Notes under the pieces: generated by a model
Seen by the model: the letters and a program-made list of their open reading frames with translations, nothing else
Database searches by the model: none
What the model was told of the DNA's origin: nothing
Program-made: the position numbers and the translations under genes
Part shown: positions 5,350 to 6,657 of the stretch, in pieces
How positions within the stretch are numbered: position 1 is the first letter of the stretch
Layout of the letters: every line of letters begins with the position of its first letter
Source: Terriglobia bacterium
GTDB lineage: Bacteria > Acidobacteriota > Terriglobia > UBA7540
NCBI GenBank assembly: GCA_020072905.1
Contig: JAIQGB010000247.1
Location: 1 to 6,657 of the forward strand
Length of the DNA stretch: 6,657 nucleotides
Direction: 5' to 3'

Positions 5350-6657
<1,308 letters not shown>

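Overview
The window is high-GC bacterial DNA (roughly 60% GC by eye) holding four or five protein-coding genes, two of them cut by the window edges, plus an unusually large share of structured or repetitive non-coding DNA. Gene style fits Acidobacteriota: a Tat-exported Gfo/Idh/MocA oxidoreductase, a GAF-GAF-SpoIIE phosphatase and heptad-repeat spacers. This assignment is inference, because no rRNA or marker gene is present.

Layout. Positions 1-425 (minus strand) hold the N-terminal third of a UDP-sulfoquinovose synthase (SqdB/SQD1/Agl3 type). Upstream of it, a 114-residue protein of unknown function (507-851, minus) probably shares its transcript. A 525-base spacer (852-1376) follows. It contains a perfect TATAAT element for the minus-strand pair, several short hairpins with three-base loops, and a good sigma-70-type promoter for the next gene. 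That gene (1377-3161, plus) is a 594-residue GAF-GAF-PP2C (RsbU-like) serine/threonine phosphatase. It converges on two minus-strand genes: a 91-residue unknown protein (3338-3613) and a CpsB/YwqE-type PHP-family tyrosine phosphatase (3679-4458). The convergence zone (3163-3363) carries two degenerate period-7 repeat arrays, and the second array forms the last codons and stop of the 91-residue gene. A spacer of about 820 bases (4527-5349) has no convincing gene. It does hold a strong plus-strand intrinsic terminator (5088-5118) with no recognisable gene upstream. The window ends inside a Tat-signal Gfo/Idh/MocA oxidoreductase (5350-6657, plus).

Functional reading. Three genes touch envelope or carbohydrate chemistry: sulfoquinovose nucleotide synthesis, tyrosine dephosphorylation typical of capsule/exopolysaccharide control, and an exported sugar-type oxidoreductase. 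The GAF-PP2C phosphatase is a signalling output protein of the partner-switching type, but no anti-sigma factor or antagonist gene is adjacent. I see no compact new multi-gene system here. The most unusual material is non-coding: the hairpin cluster, the heptad arrays, the orphan terminator and the leader of the PHP phosphatase.
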